Positions 1 to 12,832 of a stretch of DNA of 64,000 nt are shown here, piece after piece. Where the stretch lies: NCBI RefSeq assembly GCF_020520425.1, contig NC_079488.1, forward strand, positions 89,509,285 to 89,573,284. Direction: 5' to 3'. Within the stretch, counting starts at the first letter, position 1. The number at the start of each line of letters is the position of its first letter. The position numbers and the translations under genes are program-made. A model generated the notes under the pieces. That model worked only from the letters and a program-made list of their open reading frames with translations. It made no database searches and was not told where the DNA came from. This DNA is from Spinacia oleracea (taxonomy: Eukaryota; Streptophyta; Magnoliopsida; Caryophyllales; Amaranthaceae).

Positions 1-1000
1 GCCAGACAGTTTTAGCCTTGTCGGAGAAAACTAAAATAGTACCCAAGATAGGTTATCTACCGTGACTCGAGTATTTGATCACAGTAGCAATTGATTCCCT
101 TGTGACCTCGAATGAGAATCGCCCCAACATTCATCCGTAAAGTGGAGGTTGGGTTCGTGGATAAATTTACTAATATGGAGAGTGTCCAGTATCAGCCCTC
201 ATACGTCTTTATTAGACTGGAACTTTTTGTCATGAATCAACTTAGGGACATGCGTTATGCTACATTACTAATCTGAATTGATTTCAATGCACAAAATAAT
301 TTAGACTAAACAACATGGCGAATAGTTGCTTTAGGTTGATTTAAGGAACCTAGCAGAATAGTCGATATTGTCCAGAAATTATCTTATTATGCGTTATAAT
401 ATAGTCAGATTTATGTGAACTTATTTATAATGATGAGAAAAGCAATAAAGAATTGGAAAATTTAATACAAATAATCCCAACTATTGGTGGTATTCTCATT
501 TTAATCCCAATTGCATGTAGTTTATTATGGAATAATCCGAACTATTATATTACCCTTCTCATAAGGACTTTTTCATATTACCACCTTAATTTTATGAAAC
601 GTTTTATATTCAACATTTTTCAAAAGATTTTATCAAGTTCTGATTACTTAATCAGAATTTCGGTTCCTTCCAAAATAAAAATACAATTCAAAATTTACAG
701 AAACTCAAACACGTTCCTTTCTCTCACACAAAATTGCTCTCGATTTTGGGCATATGTTCTGACTCCATCTGATTTTAGGAGTGCACACAAAGTCGGCTAA
801 TCCTGGAGCGCGACCTCATTATGTTCTACTGCACCGGGAGGTAGCGCGGGATCGTCTTTTAGGACAGTGGGTGTCCACGACGCAACAATTGTTCATCAAT
901 CAGTTCATCTACCATATAAGTTTGTTCTAATTTTCGTATTATCACAACAAAAGTTATATTATGCGCTCTCAAAATAGAAATTAGGAAGGTTCACAAACTG
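1..1000. other. Intergenic sequence, no gene seen
   Basis: AT-rich single-copy-looking DNA. The longest open frame here (plus strand, 453-800) has no recognisable motif and no intron-exon logic. A more GC-rich stretch near 790-890 looks like a decayed retroelement piece, but it could not be assigned to a family. Confidence 0.5.
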
Positions 1001-1200
1001 TTGTTTTTTTTCACCTGATTTTTACTTATTTTTACTGAAATTATCTGAACTGAATTTATCTGAACTTATTAGAGCTTATCAAAATTTACTGTAGTTATAA
1101 ATTATACTTGGTCAACCCTTATTTTTCCTGAACTTATTCTCTGAACTTATTTGAACTTATTTTTCCTGAAATAAGTGGAAATAAGGTGAACAGAACAGAG
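1001..1200. repeat. Dispersed repeat rich in CTGAACTTATTTT, MITE-like
   Basis: The words CTGAACTTA and ACTTATTTTT recur, and the ends are roughly inverted (TTTCACCTGATTT at the left, GGTGAACAGAACAG at the right). A relative with the same word content lies at 6571-6788. Copies with this structure are typical of non-autonomous DNA transposons. No clean target duplication was found. Confidence 0.45.
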
Positions 1201-1868
1201 CCAAAGTAGTAGGGAATATGGAGGATGAAATAATGTCATAGAAATGGTAGTTTTTTCCTTTAAAGGATATGTAAAAGCAGATGCAAATATCATGCAACAC
1301 CAGTTTCAAAAGGTGAAATGGAGAAAGTAAGATGATGTCGTATGCTCAGTTTCATGTTATGCGCTAGCTTGACTGGGGATTATTGATGTTGACACGAACC
1401 AATCTCCGATTCATAGAATGCATATGAAATAAAGATGTGAATGAAGTTGCTCCTATGACAAAAGATCTCAAATTCATCCATGTATCAAGGCTATTAGCAC
1501 AAGAGAAATCCAGAAAAAGTGAATTCATAAGAAAGTACGAAACTGAATTCAGTACCTTGTACAATATAAGTTGCCAATCAAATAACAACATTATTGATAA
1601 AGCTGTTACAATAAAAATAAAAAAAGAAGGTACATTTGATTCAACTTACCACACTACATTTTCTCTAGCAAGCTTTACACAAACTGAACTACTCAAAATA
1701 CAGGAAGCTGATATATATCGAGAATTACATGTTTATAGTATTACATGTCATATTTACCTAAATTATAAAAAAATCAAACATATCACTGTACCAATAAATT
1801 TGTAGCCATCATGCTGCTGCTGTTAACAAGCAGACCCAAGAGAAGAGTTGATTCCTCGGTTACAGATG
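1201..1868. other. 3' flank and 3' UTR of the MPK3-like gene
   Basis: This stretch lies downstream of the MPK3 stop codon, which reads leftwards. It should hold the 3' UTR and polyadenylation region. No exact AATAAA was found on the minus strand within 300 nt of the stop, so the transcript end is not placed. An open frame on the plus strand (1437-1805) is treated as chance. Confidence 0.5.
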
Positions 1869-4380
<2,512 letters not shown>

Positions 4381-4508
4381 CGCCGAGGATGATGGAAAGC
4401 GAACTCTCCGTTTTCCAATGTTAGATGTGAATTGTGATGAGATGAAATTGACGCCCTTACAAATTGTTAAATTGTTAATTGTTAATTGTAATGTGGTGGA
4501 ATGGAACT

Positions 4509-4516
4509 AATTTATA
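4509..4516 (-). promoter_or_regulatory. Probable TATA box of the MPK3-like gene
   Basis: TATAAATT reads on the minus strand about 130 bp upstream of the start codon. A transcription start about 30 bp downstream would give a 5' UTR near 100 nt, normal for this family. Position and match support it; no transcript was available. Confidence 0.55.
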
Positions 4517-4694
4517 ACGTTGAACAAGACCCAGTCAAGTCTGCTTACTACTGCTATTGTTGAGATGTAAGACTTTATGGGGGTAACTGGTAAGCAGGTG
4601 CCAGGAAAGTACTAGTACAAAACAAGGGCGCGACGCCGAAACTGACGCGCTTTTTCTCCCATCTTTTCCCCTTTTCACTCTATTTTTACTTATT

Positions 4695-4706
4695 TTGACC
4701 TTGACT
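4695..4706 (+). promoter_or_regulatory. Tandem W-box-like WRKY sites upstream of MPK3
   Basis: TTGACC and TTGACT lie back to back about 180-190 bp upstream of the predicted TATA box, and another TTGAC core reads on the minus strand near 4533. W-boxes (TTGACC/T) bind WRKY factors, which act downstream of MPK3 and often feed back on it. The motif is short, so chance is possible. Confidence 0.4.
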
Positions 4707-4716
4707 CTCAACTTAT

Positions 4717-5109
4717 TTTAGTCATAAACTAGTGTGATATGTCTCGTATAGATGGTGTTGTCATTTAATTGGTGGTGGTGACATAAAATTAGCGACCGAT
4801 CAACAACTTTCGCAATCTGAAACCCTACGTCAGAAAAATAAATTAATTAATTAATTAAATAAATAAAATTAAATTAAATAAACAAAGTCGAACCATTTTC
4901 TTCATCATTGGTGGGATTAATTAATTAACCTATGTACTGTCAAAAAAAATATATATACTTAACCTCTGTTAATGTTTCTGTCTCACTCTATTACCCCGAG
5001 TTTTTTTGTAATTTGAAGCTTAAGCTAAGAATAATAATTATACATTTATAAAATTAACCATTTCCTTTTTTTCATTCACTTCAATATATTATTTGTTGTA
5101 AAAAAAATA
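4717..5109. other. AT-rich intergenic spacer
   Basis: Low-complexity AT-rich DNA with short TTAA/TTAAT runs. No open frame, RNA gene or repeat boundary seen. Confidence 0.6.
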
Positions 5110-5111
5110 TA

Positions 5112-5351
5112 CTTCCTCCATTTCTGAAATATTTTTTTACACTATTCACAGTACGACTTTGGCCATTTTTTGTGATTCATACGTAAGAAAATTTTAGTCA
5201 TGTGGGGTCATGTTAGATTCATATCGACATATATTTTCTAAATATTAATTTTTATAATTTTACTTGCACAAGATTTGAGATATTAAGAGTTAAAGTAATG
5301 GTTAGAGGAATAAAAGTCAATCATGGTGCGATATTTCCGGAACGGATGAAG
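5112..5351 (+). mobile_element. Stowaway-like MITE, copy 1
   Basis: 240-bp element with inverted ends (CTTCCTCCATTTCTGAAAT at the left; the complement of AACGGATGAAG at the right). It is flanked by TA on both sides (5110-5111 and 5352-5353), as expected for Tc1/mariner-type MITEs. It has no coding capacity. A second copy in opposite orientation is at 8410-8664. Confidence 0.75.
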
Positions 5352-5379
5352 TATAAGTTTATACGGAAAGACACAACAT

Positions 5380-5577
5380 AAGTTGTAGTTGGTTAAGATG
5401 GCAGTAAGTTTAACTTTTAACAAATGAGGTTTGGTGCTCGATCTTTGCTACACGTTTTTTTTGGTTGTAAATGACATGTCATGATGCTAATTAGTGGTGA
5501 AACGGCGTAATAAGAAAGGTTATACGTGACACATATGCATTCTTAAGAACGCCTTTAATATATGTAGATTATGTCGT
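5380..5577 (+). repeat. SINE-like repeat with Pol III A-box-like head, copy 1
   Basis: TTGGTTAAGATGG (5389-5401) resembles the tRNA-derived A box, followed by a weak B-box-like segment near 5431. The end AACGCCTTTAATATAT is shared with the copy at 63088-63215. Two unlinked copies with the same head and tail suggest a tRNA-derived SINE family. The B box of this copy is decayed. Confidence 0.4.
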
Positions 5578-5671
5578 ACCCTTTGTTTTTACTAGATTGG
5601 ACTTATCTAAATTTATAACAATGGCACATAGAACTCTTCATTTCATTAAAACAAAAAAAGTTAAGGGACTT

Positions 5672-6069
5672 CTCCCTCCGTCCCATATTTATAGTCCCGT
5701 TTGATCAAAAATTCGAGTTTTAAGAAAAATGAAATATAGTACATGGGAAAGTGGAATAAGGTACAAATTATGATTAATTTGTATGAAAAAAGTGGAATAA
5801 AGTACGAAATATAGTACAAGGGAAGTGTAATATAGTAATTCCTCTGTTTCTATATAGTTGCAACACTTCCCTAAAATGGAAATGTCACAATTGTTGCAAC
5901 ACACCAAAGTATCAATTTCTTAAATACCGTGTAAAGGGGTATGTTGCAACAATTAAGAATCGGAGAAAATACTTGATTTTTTTTGTGTTATCAATGCATT
6001 TTTTATGAGAAAATGAGGACCTTAATAGCAAAAAATAGAAACGGGACTATAATTTTGGTACAGGGGGAG
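5672..6069 (+). mobile_element. MITE with CTCCCTCCGT-type ends (outer)
   Basis: The left end CTCCCTCCGTCCCATATTTA and the right end are inverted; both arms share TATAGTCCCGTTT. The element is interrupted by a smaller MITE at 5840-5967. No perfect TA duplication remains at the outer ends. Confidence 0.6.
5840..5967. mobile_element. Small MITE nested in the 5672-6069 MITE
   Basis: The ends are inverted: TAGTTGCAACA near the left and TGTTGCAACAATTAAGA near the right. It lies inside a larger MITE whose two halves flank it, so it inserted later. Boundaries are good to a few bases. Confidence 0.5.
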
Positions 6070-6570
6070 ATTAGTGAAGAACCCTCTCTCAAAGTGCCCT
6101 CTAGTGGTAAAAACCTACAGCCCCGCTAGGTGTTGTTTTTTGTGACAATTAAATTGAATTTAACCACCTACAAAAAATGGTTTATACCACCTCTTAACGA
6201 AAAGATGGACAAGAACGTTATATGGGCCCCTTTTTTACATAAATTATACCTTTAAAATAGCTTATTCTCCTTTGCAAAACTGGAAAAGATTTATGCATCT
6301 ATCAATTTGAGAAATATTACCAAATTATGTGAATTAATAAGAAGCAAGGGCAAATGGTAGATGTGGGAGAAGAGAAGTAACTTAGAAATATAGTCGTTGA
6401 AATATGACCCATATAACATTTTCGTCCATCTTGTTGTTAAAAGGGGTAAAGTAATTTTGTTAGATTGTAAAATACAATTTGTCGGTTTTAGGTGGTCAAA
6501 GTCGGGTTTTTTTCTTTTCAAGTTTCTTAGAAGTGGAAACTCAAAATTAAAAAATGATATTGAGGCTCCG
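6070..6570. other. Intergenic spacer, no gene seen
   Basis: AT-rich DNA with short open frames on both strands that overlap each other and carry no motif. No repeat boundary recognised. Confidence 0.5.
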
Positions 6571-6788
6571 ATCTATTCGACTTATTTTGCCTGAATTTAT
6601 TGCGTGGACTTGTTTTATCTGAAAAAACTTTTTTTTTTTAAATAAACTTTTTTGTGTGTAAAAATGTATGAAAAAAAAATATTTTTTCTGAATTTATATT
6701 ATCTGAACTTAACTGGATTTATTTATATTTATATGAACTTATTTTGTCTAATATAAGTTAAAAATAAGTCAAACAAAATAGAATATGA
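6571..6788. repeat. Second member of the CTGAACTTATTTT repeat family
   Basis: It shares the words ACTTATTTTG, CTGAATTTAT and CTGAACTTA with 1001-1200. The ends are partly inverted (CTATTCGACTTATTTTG against AAGTCAAACAAAATAG). Probably an old non-autonomous DNA transposon. Confidence 0.45.
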
Positions 6789-7421
6789 ATAGACCCTAAT
6801 AGCACACACAATGTTTACATTTAGCTATGGTTAAGTGATAATTGACAGAACAAAATGACTACAATGTTGACAATGTACAAGGGTCAAATTTATTTTAACT
6901 TGACCCGGCTCGGATATGTGACCCCAAATCAAGTGACTGTGTGGGGCAATTTAGCCTGCAACTTGCGTTTTGGTTTCCAATTTATATGACTATGTTAAAG
7001 ATGTTGCTGCCAACGTGCATTATTTTGTTTTATTAATATTTTTTTAAAAAGAAAATTTTGTATGATTTTTTTTTCTAAATTGACACATTACATTTTTTTT
7101 ATTATTTGTATGGTAGTTTTATTTCATATTTATTATTTTGTTAAAATTAATAATTGTGTTGGAAGGTAAATTTGAAGTGGGGTATATGTAAAAGTAAAAA
7201 ATAGGTAAAAGAAACTAATGATCTTGAGTCAAGATTATAGAAAAAATAAAGAGAGTTTAGTAAAAGGTACATCAAGTTAGTGAAAGATGAGATGAAAAAA
7301 AGGAGAAGGATGAGAGAAAAAATTATTTTATACTTCATCGAAAGTCAAGGATGCCACGGTCTAAGAAATAGAGTTCCAGGGTCCATTCGTTTGGTAAATT
7401 ATAATTCCCTTTTTGGTGGAA
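6789..7421. other. AT-rich intergenic spacer
   Basis: Poly-A/T-rich DNA. The open frames here are short, overlap each other on opposite strands and have no recognisable product. Confidence 0.55.
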
Positions 7422-7423
7422 TA

Positions 7424-8030
7424 CTCTCTCCGTCCCAAAATTATAGTCCTGTTTACAAAATAGGGCATCCTAATATTATAGTCTTGTTTCCTATTTTGGC
7501 TATTAATGTCTCCACTTTCTCATGTACTCCGTACTATATTAATTAATACTCCCTTCGTATTTATTTAAGAGATACACTTGGCCGTACACGTGTATTAAGA
7601 AGAAGAATTGAATAAAATAAAGTAATAAAACAAGTGGGGTTGAGTAGATATTTTAATAAGAAAAACAAGTGGGGACCGTGTCATTCTAGGGAGTGGGGGG
7701 AAGGGGTGGGGTGTAGATAGATTATTTAATTAGATGGTGGGGTTGATAAGTTACTAAAAATGGCAAGTGTATCTCTTAAATAAATATGGTCGAAAAAGAC
7801 AAATGTGTCCCTTAAATAAATATAGATGTAGTAATGCATTGAAAACCTCACCCATGTACTATGTTCCAATTGTTTATGTACTATATATTCTTTCTCATTT
7901 ACTTTATTTCACTTTTCCATACAACTCAATCATCATTTGTACTTTATTCCATTTTTCCATGTACAATATTTCATTTTTCTTAAAATTTGTGTTTTTGATC
8001 AACCGAGACTATAAATATGCGTCTGGGGAG
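7424..8030 (+). mobile_element. MITE with CTCTCTCCGT-type ends (outer, TA duplication)
   Basis: The left end CTCTCTCCGTCCCAAAATTA and the right end (...ATGCGTCTGGGGAG) are inverted, and TA flanks both sides (7422-7423 and 8031-8032). Both arms keep the TATAGTC word seen in the 5672-6069 element. It is split by a later MITE at 7549-7831. Confidence 0.65.
7549..7831 (+). mobile_element. MITE nested in the 7424-8030 MITE
   Basis: 283 bp with TA on both sides (7547-7548, 7832-7833). The ends share the inverted word TATTTATTTAAG, and the inner arms share AGAGATACACTTG in inverted form. No coding capacity. Confidence 0.7.
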
Positions 8031-8032
8031 TA

Positions 8033-8407
8033 GAACTTACGGTTGAGATTTAACGCCCGACACCGGTTAACGGTGGCTGCTGTGTTAAGGGTCCCACTTT
8101 GCTTTGTTGAATGGTCCTTTTATAAACGGCTGTCAAGGACAACTCAAGGGTTGTTGGACTTTTTTTCTATGGTTTTTTTTATGTTAACTAGTCCTTCACC
8201 TCGTTTTAAAAAAGTGTAGTTGTTATTTTGTATGAAATATTAATTGTTTAACGATTTTTTAAAGTTTTATATTTATAGGAAGGCTTGAAATATTGGTGAA
8301 AATATATGATTTAAATATATGTGAAATTTGAAGGTTGAACGGATATATATGTAAATGAAAGGGTGTATTAATATTGAGTGTGAAAGTGTTAGATGGTTGA
8401 ATAGATA
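8033..8407. other. Intergenic spacer
   Basis: AT-rich sequence between two MITEs. Nothing recognised. Confidence 0.55.
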
Positions 8408-8409
8408 TA

Positions 8410-8664
8410 CTTCTCCCGTTCCTTAAATATCGTACCATGGCTGACTTTTACTTCTCTAATACATTAATTTGACTCTTAATATCTTAAATTGTGTGTAAGT
8501 AAAAATTATAAAAAAATAATATTTAGAAAATATTTATCGACACGAATCTAACATGACCCCACATGACTATAATTTTCTTACATATGAATTACAAAAAATG
8601 GCCAAAGTCGTAGTGCGAATAGTGTAAAAAATCAAATGGTGCGAAATTTACGGAACGGAGGAAG
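8410..8664 (-). mobile_element. Stowaway-like MITE, copy 2 (inverted relative to copy 1)
   Basis: Its reverse complement lines up with 5112-5351 over the whole length. The shared inner words include ACGACTTTGGCCATTTTTTG and CATGTGGGGTCATGTTAGAT. TA precedes the left end; the right duplication has decayed to TG. Confidence 0.75.
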
Positions 8665-8838
8665 TGTATTAATTAAATAGTGAGTGGATATTGAATGAGG
8701 AAGATAGGGTGGAAGTGACGTTGAGCTGTAAATTATGGCAAACAACAAAAAGAAAAATTGAAAAAAAAATTCATATTGATGGATGAAAGGAGGGGATGAC
8801 ACGTCTCATATAATCATCTATGGTTTGCTTTTTAAATA

Positions 8839-9095
8839 CTTCCTCTATTCTTATTTATATGACACAATTGGGGTTTTGACAATATTCACACAAGTTCCTT
8901 TGATTTCAATTTGGGTTTATACTTAAGAAAAAACATAGTCGTGTGAGGTCTTGTTTGATTCGTCTCAATAAATATTTTTTAAATATCAATTTTTTATAAT
9001 TTTTTCTTATCCATAATTGAAAACATTAATGTTTTAAATCGTGTATTGGCAAACGTGACTAAATTATTATGTCGTATAAATAAGAATAAATGAAG
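8839..9095. mobile_element. MITE with CTTCCTCTATTCTTATTTAT ends
   Basis: 257 bp with clear inverted ends and TA duplications (8837-8838, 9096-9097). Its right TA is also the left TA of the next MITE, so the two sit end to end. Confidence 0.7.
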
Positions 9096-9097
9096 TA

Positions 9098-9526
9098 CTC
9101 CCTCCGTTTCTTTTTGTTGTATCCGTTTCCATTTTAAGCGTTTCATATTGTTGTATCCATTTAGAATCTATTCTATTTTTAGACATACATTTTATCCTAA
9201 AATACCCTTACATTTCTATCTAATTACCAAAATACCTAAAGATTCTACCCATATTCCCACCTAATTTTCCCCACCCATAATATTTAATTCTTTTCCCTTC
9301 CCCATATACCCACTCTCTCACATCCTTTATCACCCATCATTATCACTCATCTCTCTTACCTTATTTCTTTATTATTTTCTCACACCTTTATTTATTATAA
9401 TCTCTTACACCCAATCATTTCTCTTACACTCAGTCATTACACTTATACCCATACAAACCAATATTCTAATTTTCTTAAAAACCACACCAGATTCCAAATG
9501 AATACATCAAAAAGAAATGGAGGGAG
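9098..9526. mobile_element. MITE with CTCCCTCCGTTTCTTTTTG ends
   Basis: 429 bp. The inverted ends CTCCCTCCGTTTCTTTTTG and CAAAAAGAAATGGAGGGAG are nearly perfect, and TA flanks both sides (9096-9097 and 9527-9528). No open frame of note. Confidence 0.75.
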
Positions 9527-9768
9527 TAGTACGTAAAGATTTGGCGGCGGGGTTGTTTAGAATTAAAATAGTACGGAGTAGAAAAAATTAAGATTGTTTA
9601 ATTAAGCAACAATTATTGATTTGTGCGACTTATGTCAAAAGGTGAAACGTGAATTAGCTACTCACTAAGGGAGTCCAAGGTCATGCATTACTTATGAGTT
9701 ATGACTAATTCAACTCTTCAAATGATTTCCATGAACTTCTCTATTGTTTACGTGTTAGCAAGTACTCC

Positions 9769-9792
9769 ATATATATATATATATATATATAT
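9769..9792. repeat. (AT)12 microsatellite at left end of the large element
   Basis: Perfect AT dinucleotide run directly adjoining the left terminal sequence. The matching run at the right end is 24783-24813. Confidence 0.9.
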
Positions 9793-9842
9793 AGGGGAGG
9801 GATCATGTGAAAATAGGTCCCTATGTGAGTATACTACTATAT
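9793..9842 (+). repeat. Left sub-terminal inverted repeat of the large element
   Basis: It contains GGGAGGGATCATGTGAAAA and CCCTATGTGAG. The partner on the other strand lies at about 24735-24782. Confidence 0.6.
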
Positions 9843-10799
9843 ATGAGAATGAATCTAATCGTAGGATTAGATACGATCTAATGGTTAGGATTAAATGATG
9901 AAACAACCATCCATCTTTCCTAAATAAAAACCACGTTTCTTTCATAAACCCCAACCACTTTCTCTCTCTAAACTTCTCTCTTCACTTTCTCCCTCTCGCG
10001 ACTCCTTGTTCTCTCTCACCGTTTTCTCTCTCCTCTCGACAAAACCACCATCGAAGCTCAAAGAACCGCTGATCAACCTCCTTCATCGCCGGTGTATTGT
10101 TGATTTAAGGTAAATTCAATATCAATTGTTCTATATTTCTTCTCTCCTTAAACAAATTTCCCTAATTTTAACCTAATTTGTTCAATTGAGGATGACTGGA
10201 GCACAAACAAAAATATAAACGACGAAGATAAGAAAAATACACAAACTGTTAACCTAATTTCAAACTTCTTTCTTTGTTTTCATACATTATTGAAGTTAAT
10301 TTTTGTTAATTTTTGATTTTCAGCAAAAAAAAAAAGCACGACAAACTAGCAAACAATCCAGAGAATCCACAAGAGTAAGTATTCGGTGCTTAATTTTAGT
10401 GAAACTTATTTATTAATTTTCGAAATTTTTGTTATTATTTTCGAAATATTTCGAAATTGATTTTGTAATTATTTGGTCTGTGAAATTGTGGATGTTTTTA
10501 ACGATTTTGTGAATTTTTATGTTCCATATATTTAATGTTTGTTGCAATTGTGGATGTTCTGAATTTTATGAACTTTTAGTATTTTTTTATAAGAATTTAA
10601 TTTCTGGTTTTGAATTAATTTGAGAATTTCAAAATATTTCGTTATTTTTGATATTTTATGATGTTCTAAAAGTAATAGTTATATGTTCTGAATTTTTAAA
10701 CAGAGAAAATGAGAATAAACACGCCAAAGCAACGTAGCCAATCGTCCGCCATCACTTATGAACGCAATAATGAACAATTTAGAGTAATATTTTATACTC

Positions 10800-10915
10800 T
10801 CAATACTTCAGAACATGAAGGTTAAGAATTTAGAACATCATAGCTCACTATGTAGAACATCATAACTCACTGTGTAGAACATCATATCTCGCTGTGTAGA
10901 ACATCATAATTGCAT
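10800..10915. repeat. Short array of the 22-bp TAGAACAT repeat
   Basis: Four units of 22 bp begin with TAGAACATCATA and differ in the second half (GCTCACTATG, ACTCACTGTG and similar). It is the same repeat family as the larger array at 11095-11500. Confidence 0.7.
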
Positions 10916-11094
10916 ATGTTCTAATTATAAGTACACATGTTTTGAATTTGATGAGATTACTTCTATAGGCTTCTGCATCTATGTTTTTAATGACATTTTC
11001 TGAAGACTAATGTGGGTACAAAGATGTAGGCTCATGTTTTATGCTTATAGTGCATTTGTTATTGACCAGTCTATATTAGTGGTTATATTTTTTG

Positions 11095-11500
11095 TTAGAA
11101 CATATAGCTCAACTGATTAGAACATGTAGCTCAACTGACTAGAACATGTAGCTTAACTGATTAGAACATATAGCTCAACTGATTAGAACATGTAGCTTAA
11201 CTTATTAGAACATGTAGCTTAACTGATTAGAACATATATGAATAATGATTAGAACATATAGCTCAACTGATTAGAACATGTAGAACATATAGCTCAACTG
11301 ATTAGAACATGTAGCTTAACTGATTAGAACATGTAGCTCAACTGATTAGAACATGTAGCTTAACTGATTAGAACATATAGGAATAATGTACAAAACATAT
11401 AGCTTATCTTGTTAGAACATATAGTTTATCTTGTTAGAACATATAGCTTATCTGTACAGAACATACAAGAATAATGTACAGAACATATAGCTTATATTGT
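11095..11500 (+). repeat. Main 22-bp tandem repeat array (TAGAACAT ... TAGCTCAACTGAT)
   Basis: About fifteen imperfect 22-bp units, each built from TAGAACATRTAGC followed by TYAACTGAT. Further units are scattered at 10800-10915 and 12010-12160. The inner word TAGCTCAACTGA agrees at 10 of 12 positions with the A-box region TAGCTCAATTGG of the tRNA-like sequence at 12760-12830, so the array may derive from it. That origin is inference. Confidence 0.75.
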
Positions 11501-12759
11501 TCACGGTTTAGAACAAATATATTTAGTACGTGGCTCATAGAGTCTATCGATTTTTTGGATCTAGGCAATGGTTAATACTAGTTGTGGCTCATGTTCTGAC
11601 TTTACTAACCATCAATTCAATGTGGTCCACTTATGAGATATGTGTAAGCTCTTGTTCCTCTCTCCACTTATATGCGAATCATTCAAATAAAATCTTTCAT
11701 ATCTTTTTTTACTACACGTACCATATGGTAGAGCAGGGGAAGTTTTGAGGGTAGGGTTGGGATAGGAGTAGAGGTTGGGAAGAATGAAAAGAGACTCGAT
11801 GTTTTATATAACAAATATATACGGATCTTAGTTTCGTTATTTAGTTTGTTCATAAACTATGTGAAGAGTTTTCAACATGCCATATTTTAAAGCACGGCAG
11901 AATATAGAGAAGGTGCATCAAAATATATATTGGTAGAATATATTGGGTAGAGTAGAAGGATAATTTTTTTTAGTCTATTGCCTTTCTTACTTGTGTGTAC
12001 ATTGCTTTGCAGAACATATAGCTTAAATGCTTAGAACATATAGGAATAATGTATAGAACATATAGCTTCACTTGTTAGAGCATATAAATTCAATTGTTAG
12101 AACATATAATTTCTCTTGTTAGAACATTAAGTTTCACCTTTTAGAACATAATTTTTTACTACGTATTACTAGTTTATAAAGCGATAAAACATCAGCGCCG
12201 GAGTCCATTTGTAGTCCAATTGTCGAAAATACACTTTTAGGTGACATCCTTTCAAATATTGCTTGATATTTCATCATCTCAATTCTTTAGAACATGAAGC
12301 CTCACTTTTAAGAACATTAAGTTTCACCTTTTAGAACATAATTTATACTGTTCCTTCCTGTAGAGAAGCTATTATTTATGGATATTTTATGTTCTAAATT
12401 TCATAACAAGATGTTCTGAAACTAGAAAGGTATGTTCCAATGTTCTCTTCTTGTATCTAACATGTTCCTGAATGTGATTTGGGTCTGATTTTTGGCCTGT
12501 TTTTATGACAATTCGGGTCATGTTAGGTATGATGTGTTTTCATGGACAACATTATGGGGTAGTATAGTTGTTGTAGAGAATGGTTTTTGTCTTAAGTGGT
12601 TGCATAGCTGCTTGTGCACGCTATTTCTTTTGCAGGGAGGGTTGTTGCGGGTCAGTCTGGGGTGGGCAGTGGTTCTGCTATGTTTGGTTGCTGCTAGAAG
12701 TTTTGCGTGTGTGGTGTTAATACAAGTGATGGTCGTAAATGCTTGATGTTTTGGGACAA

Positions 12760-12830
12760 TGCCTATTAGCTCAATTGGTAGAGCTTTGTGCGATAGCACA
12801 ATGATGTAGGTTCGAATCCTACATAGGCAA
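12760..12830 (+). ncRNA. tRNA-like cloverleaf, left copy
   Basis: 71 nt fold into a tRNA shape. The acceptor stem is TGCCTAT with ATAGGCA (7 of 7 pairs), the D stem GCTC with GAGC, the anticodon stem TTGTG with CACAA, and the T stem GTAGG with CCTAC around loop TTCGAAT. The A box TAGCTCAATTGG and B box GGTTCGAATCC match Pol III promoter consensus. The anticodon loop (CGATAG) has six bases instead of seven and the variable loop four, so a working tRNA is unlikely. A related copy with compensatory stem changes lies on the minus strand at 22652-22722. Confidence 0.6.
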
Positions 12831-12832
12831 CT
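12828..12832 (+). repeat. Left target-site duplication CAACT of the TR-GAG element
   Basis: CAACT directly precedes the left LTR and recurs at 22262-22266 directly after the right LTR. The first three bases are the 3' end of the tRNA-like sequence. Confidence 0.95.

Noticed and set aside
453..800. 115-residue plus-strand ORF
   Set aside because: AT-rich chance frame; no domain and no start context.
1437..1805. 122-residue plus-strand ORF next to MPK3
   Set aside because: Low-complexity composition, no motif, lies in the 3' flank of the opposite-strand gene, no splice or promoter support.
11095..11500. CRISPR array
   Set aside because: Repeats are contiguous without unique spacers and the genome is a plant.
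12492..12746. 84-residue ORF (antisense ORF 12518-12799)
   Set aside because: Hydrophobic chance frames on both strands; no conserved domain recognised, although a diluted exon fragment cannot be excluded.
12760..12830. Functional tRNA gene
   Set aside because: The anticodon loop has six bases and the variable loop four; both copies share this, so it was kept as tRNA-like only.
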